Shown one piece after another: positions 61,968 to 64,000 of a stretch of 64,000 nt of DNA. The position numbers and the translations under genes are program-made. The DNA lies in the NCBI RefSeq assembly GCF_003634755.1, contig NZ_RBXA01000001.1:1488001-1552000 (forward strand), given 5' to 3'. The notes beneath the pieces are model-generated. The model searched no databases. It saw only the letters and a program-made list of their open reading frames with translations, and was not told where the DNA came from. Numbering within the stretch: position 1 is the first letter of the stretch; every line of letters begins with the position of its first letter. Origin of the DNA: Flavobacterium limicola. Lineage in GTDB: Bacteria; Bacteroidota; Bacteroidia; Flavobacteriales; Flavobacteriaceae.

Positions 61968-62783
61968 TTATTGAGCTGTAAAATTATCAACAGCTTTTCT
62001 CACACTTCCGTGCTTTTTTAGTAAGTCTGCGGCTTGTTCGTAGGAAACAGGAATTTCTCCCATAATCATTTTCACACCGCGATCCACGAGCTTGCTATTA
62101 CTTAATTGCATGTCGACCATTTTGTTGCCTTTTACTTTCCCCAGTTGAATCATTGTGGTAGTTGAGATCATGTTGAGTACCATTTTTTGTGCTGTTCCGG
62201 CTTTCATGCGGGAACTTCCCGTTATAAATTCAGGTCCTACAATTACTTCTACAGGAAATTTTGCGGTTTGCGAAAGCGGACTTCCCACATTGCAAGAAAT
62301 ACTTCCTGTGGTAATATTATTTTCGTTACAAGCTTGTAATCCTCCAATAACGTAAGGTGTTGTTCCTGAAGCTGCAATACCAACCACGATATCATTTTTA
62401 TTTATATCGAAAGCTTTCAAGTCAATCCAGGCTTGAGTAGCGTTATCTTCGGCATTTTCTACGGCTTTGCGTATTGCGGTATCGCCACCAGCAATAATGC
62501 CAATTACTAAATCGAAAGGAACGCCAAAGGTTGGCGGACATTCCGAAGCGTCAAGAATTCCAATACGTCCTGATGTTCCTGCGCCAATGTAGAATAATCG
62601 TCCGCCCAGTTTCATTTTGGCAACGATTTCAGTCACTAAAGTTTCTATTTGCGGCAAAGCTTTTTCTACGGCGAGCGGTACGGTTTTGTCTTCTTGATTG
62701 ATATTAGATAACAATTCTTCAACCGACATTGTTTCTAAATGTTCGTATTTGGAGGATTGTTCGGTGGTTTTTGTGAAGGTCAT
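61968..62783 (-). CDS. murQ: N-acetylmuramic acid 6-phosphate etherase
   Basis: Cleaves the lactyl ether of MurNAc-6-phosphate to GlcNAc-6-phosphate in peptidoglycan recycling. The 271 aa SIS-domain protein has IGAGTSGRIGILDASECPPTFG with catalytic E81, GIAASGTTPYVIGGL and TGSSRMKAGTAQKMVLNMIST. The length is about 25 residues below the E. coli enzyme, mainly at the C-terminus. First gene of a five-gene minus-strand series; the next gene follows after 73 bases. Confidence 0.96.
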   Translation of the reverse strand: MTFTKTTEQSSKYEHLETMSVEELLSNINQEDKTVPLAVEKALPQIETLVTEIVAKMKLGGRLFYIGAGTSGRIGILDASECPPTFGVPFDLVIGIIAGGDTAIRKAVENAEDNATQAWIDLKAFDINKNDIVVGIAASGTTPYVIGGLQACNENNITTGSISCNVGSPLSQTAKFPVEVIVGPEFITGSSRMKAGTAQKMVLNMISTTTMIQLGKVKGNKMVDMQLSNSKLVDRGVKMIMGEIPVSYEQAADLLKKHGSVRKAVDNFTAQ

Positions 62784-62805
62784 TTTTCGTATAATTGGAC
62801 AAGTC

Positions 62806-62813
62806 CAAAATTA
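62806..62813 (-). promoter_or_regulatory. -7 element for murQ
   Basis: CAAAATTA on the plus strand reads TAATTTTG on the minus strand, 23 bases before the start codon; a TTTC element lies 20 bases further upstream (62834-62837). Confidence 0.5.
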
Positions 62814-62948
62814 ACCTTTTTTATCACAATCTCGAAATTTTCTATTTTTAGTTTTAGGATTTTCACTGTCTATTTTCTTTAAATTTGATATATGTTGATT
62901 TCCTTTTTTTAGTTTTTAATTTTTCATGTGGAGAAAGGGTATTGAATC

Positions 62949-62978
62949 TTTGTTAGATGAACTAAAATATTATATTTG
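62949..62978 (+). promoter_or_regulatory. Near-consensus promoter for the AraC-type regulator
   Basis: TTTG at 62949-62952, an 18-base spacer and TATATTTG at 62971-62978 match the Bacteroidota sigma-A consensus exactly. ATG 62997 follows 18 bases later. Confidence 0.7.
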
Positions 62979-62996
62979 TTAAATATTAAAAAATAA

Positions 62997-64000
62997 ATGG
63001 ATAGAATAATCTTATTGCAAGGGATTGCACGGATTTCGGTTTTTGTGTCTTTATTGATGGCATTTTTTTTATTGACAGTTAAAACTGAAAATAAATTGGC
63101 CAACCGTCTATTTGCCTGGTTTTTTATTTTCTCTGCTATCGATCTTAGCGGATTTTTTATTGAGGTGGGTACTCGTAATGAGTTAAATTTAGAGATTTTT
63201 AGATCTACAGCCTGTTTGTTTGGAATGCCTTTATTTTATCTTTTTGTACTAGCAGTCTGTTATTCTGATTTTAGATTAAAGTGGAAGCATGTAGTGCATT
63301 TGCTTCCTTTTTTATTGATTAATTTGGTTTTTATTCCAAGGATTTATCTTAGCACGAACATAGATAAAGATAGTTTTGCTGCAACGCTAAATCAAATGCC
63401 AGAGATATACCTGATTCAGATTTTAATTGAATTTCAATATGTATTTTATATCGTCAGCGTATTTTTGATTTTGAAAAAGTATAGAGAAATCTATTTAGAA
63501 AATTACGCTGATTCGAGTACTGCGACTTATAAATGGCTTTTTCAGATAACCTGTGTTTTTCTTATCGCACATTCTATTGTGGCATTAAAAAATGTATTGC
63601 GTTATAGCGGTTTCAGAGAGATATTTCTTTGGACAAATGTACTTGTAGGGGCTATTGCTTTACTTATAACATGCTGGTTTATCATGAAAGCGCTCAATCA
63701 TCCCGAACTTTTTAGGGGAATTAATTCTAAATTACAATTGACAAAAGATATTCTGCCTGAAGTCGAAGAAAAAACAGCATCTAAAAATGTTCAAAACGAT
63801 GCGATTTCCATTCAAATTTCGGCATTGAAACAATATATGGCTGAGAAAGAGCCTTTTCTTGATCCATCCCTTACCATTCAGGAGCTTGCCAATCAAATTG
63901 ATATTCCGGTTCGAGAGTTATCAGTTTTAATTAATCATCATATGGATCAGCACTTTTTTGATTTTGTCAATGAACATCGTATTCAAAAAGCGATGGGTAT
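62997..64000 (+). CDS. Membrane-anchored AraC-family transcriptional regulator (3' end cut by window)
   Basis: The frame is open from ATG 62997 to the window end (334 codons visible). About seven hydrophobic segments cover residues 5-235. A linker (about 236-275) and the start of an AraC-type DNA-binding domain follow (from about 285: PFLDPSLTIQELANQIDI and LINHHMDQHFFDFVNEHR). The first helix-turn-helix is complete and the second is cut. This membrane-sensor plus AraC layout is common in Bacteroidota; signal and targets are unknown. Confidence 0.88.
   Translation, partial: MDRIILLQGIARISVFVSLLMAFFLLTVKTENKLANRLFAWFFIFSAIDLSGFFIEVGTRNELNLEIFRSTACLFGMPLFYLFVLAVCYSDFRLKWKHVVHLLPFLLINLVFIPRIYLSTNIDKDSFAATLNQMPEIYLIQILIEFQYVFYIVSVFLILKKYREIYLENYADSSTATYKWLFQITCVFLIAHSIVALKNVLRYSGFREIFLWTNVLVGAIALLITCWFIMKALNHPELFRGINSKLQLTKDILPEVEEKTASKNVQNDAISIQISALKQYMAEKEPFLDPSLTIQELANQIDIPVRELSVLINHHMDQHFFDFVNEHRIQKAMG

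Overview
The window is a contiguous piece of a low-GC Bacteroidota chromosome, most likely a Flavobacterium or close relative. Signs of this are a SusC/SusD locus, Bacteroidota-type promoters (TTTG, 17-21 bases, TAnnTTTG), weak or absent Shine-Dalgarno sequences, occasional TTG starts, and many small Flavobacteriia-type envelope proteins. I see no rRNA, tRNA, CRISPR array, insertion sequence or prophage. All large genes read through without frameshifts. The first and last genes are cut by the window edges.

Layout. 1-5227: an envelope-glycan segment with a cut YfhO-like membrane protein, a family-4-like glycosyltransferase and a polysaccharide flippase. 5417-8521: a small membrane protein and uvrA on the opposite strand. 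8708-22717: a polysaccharide utilization locus (PUL) consisting of a membrane-spanning sensor/regulator, SusC, SusD, a PKD-type surface glycan-binding lipoprotein, a GH16 lipoprotein, a GH3 lipoprotein and a secreted GH16. The gene content matches known laminarin (beta-1,3-glucan) PULs of marine and soil Bacteroidota. The expected flow is surface binding and endo-cleavage by GH16, import through SusCD, then conversion to glucose by GH3; this is inferred from content. A strong terminator closes the locus.

22800-33800 is mostly housekeeping: a sigma-70 family factor followed by an unlisted 47-51 aa ORF, endonuclease III without its iron-sulfur cysteines, a BCP peroxiredoxin, a conserved 486 aa protein of unknown function, a metallo-beta-lactamase-fold hydrolase, a dihydroorotase homologue that has lost its metal ligands, a small membrane protein starting with 13 asparagines encoded by (ATT)13, an esterase, a BatA/VWA membrane protein and a lactonase. 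33832-35184 is a DEAD-box type helicase.

35274-41666 is a tight five-gene minus-strand operon: HEAT-repeat membrane protein, processive GT2 synthase, TPR plus YaiO outer-membrane barrel, DUF4838 glycosidase-like secreted protein, and a single-domain response regulator. Its logic resembles the Pga (poly-GlcNAc) synthase/export system but the components differ. I consider it the best candidate in the window for an undescribed system.

41738-54900: a TIGR02757 protein, a LolD-like ATPase, exported MsrA, small envelope proteins, serA and serC, an acyl-CoA reductase (LuxC-like) divergent from a ferredoxin, a stand-alone TonB receptor, ychF and an FMN reductase. 55000-59804: parE, a 61 aa membrane protein and parC. 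59851-62783 (minus strand): murQ, DUF6095-like protein, pentapeptide-repeat protein, lipoprotein and TerC. The window ends in a membrane-anchored AraC-type regulator with a near-ideal promoter.
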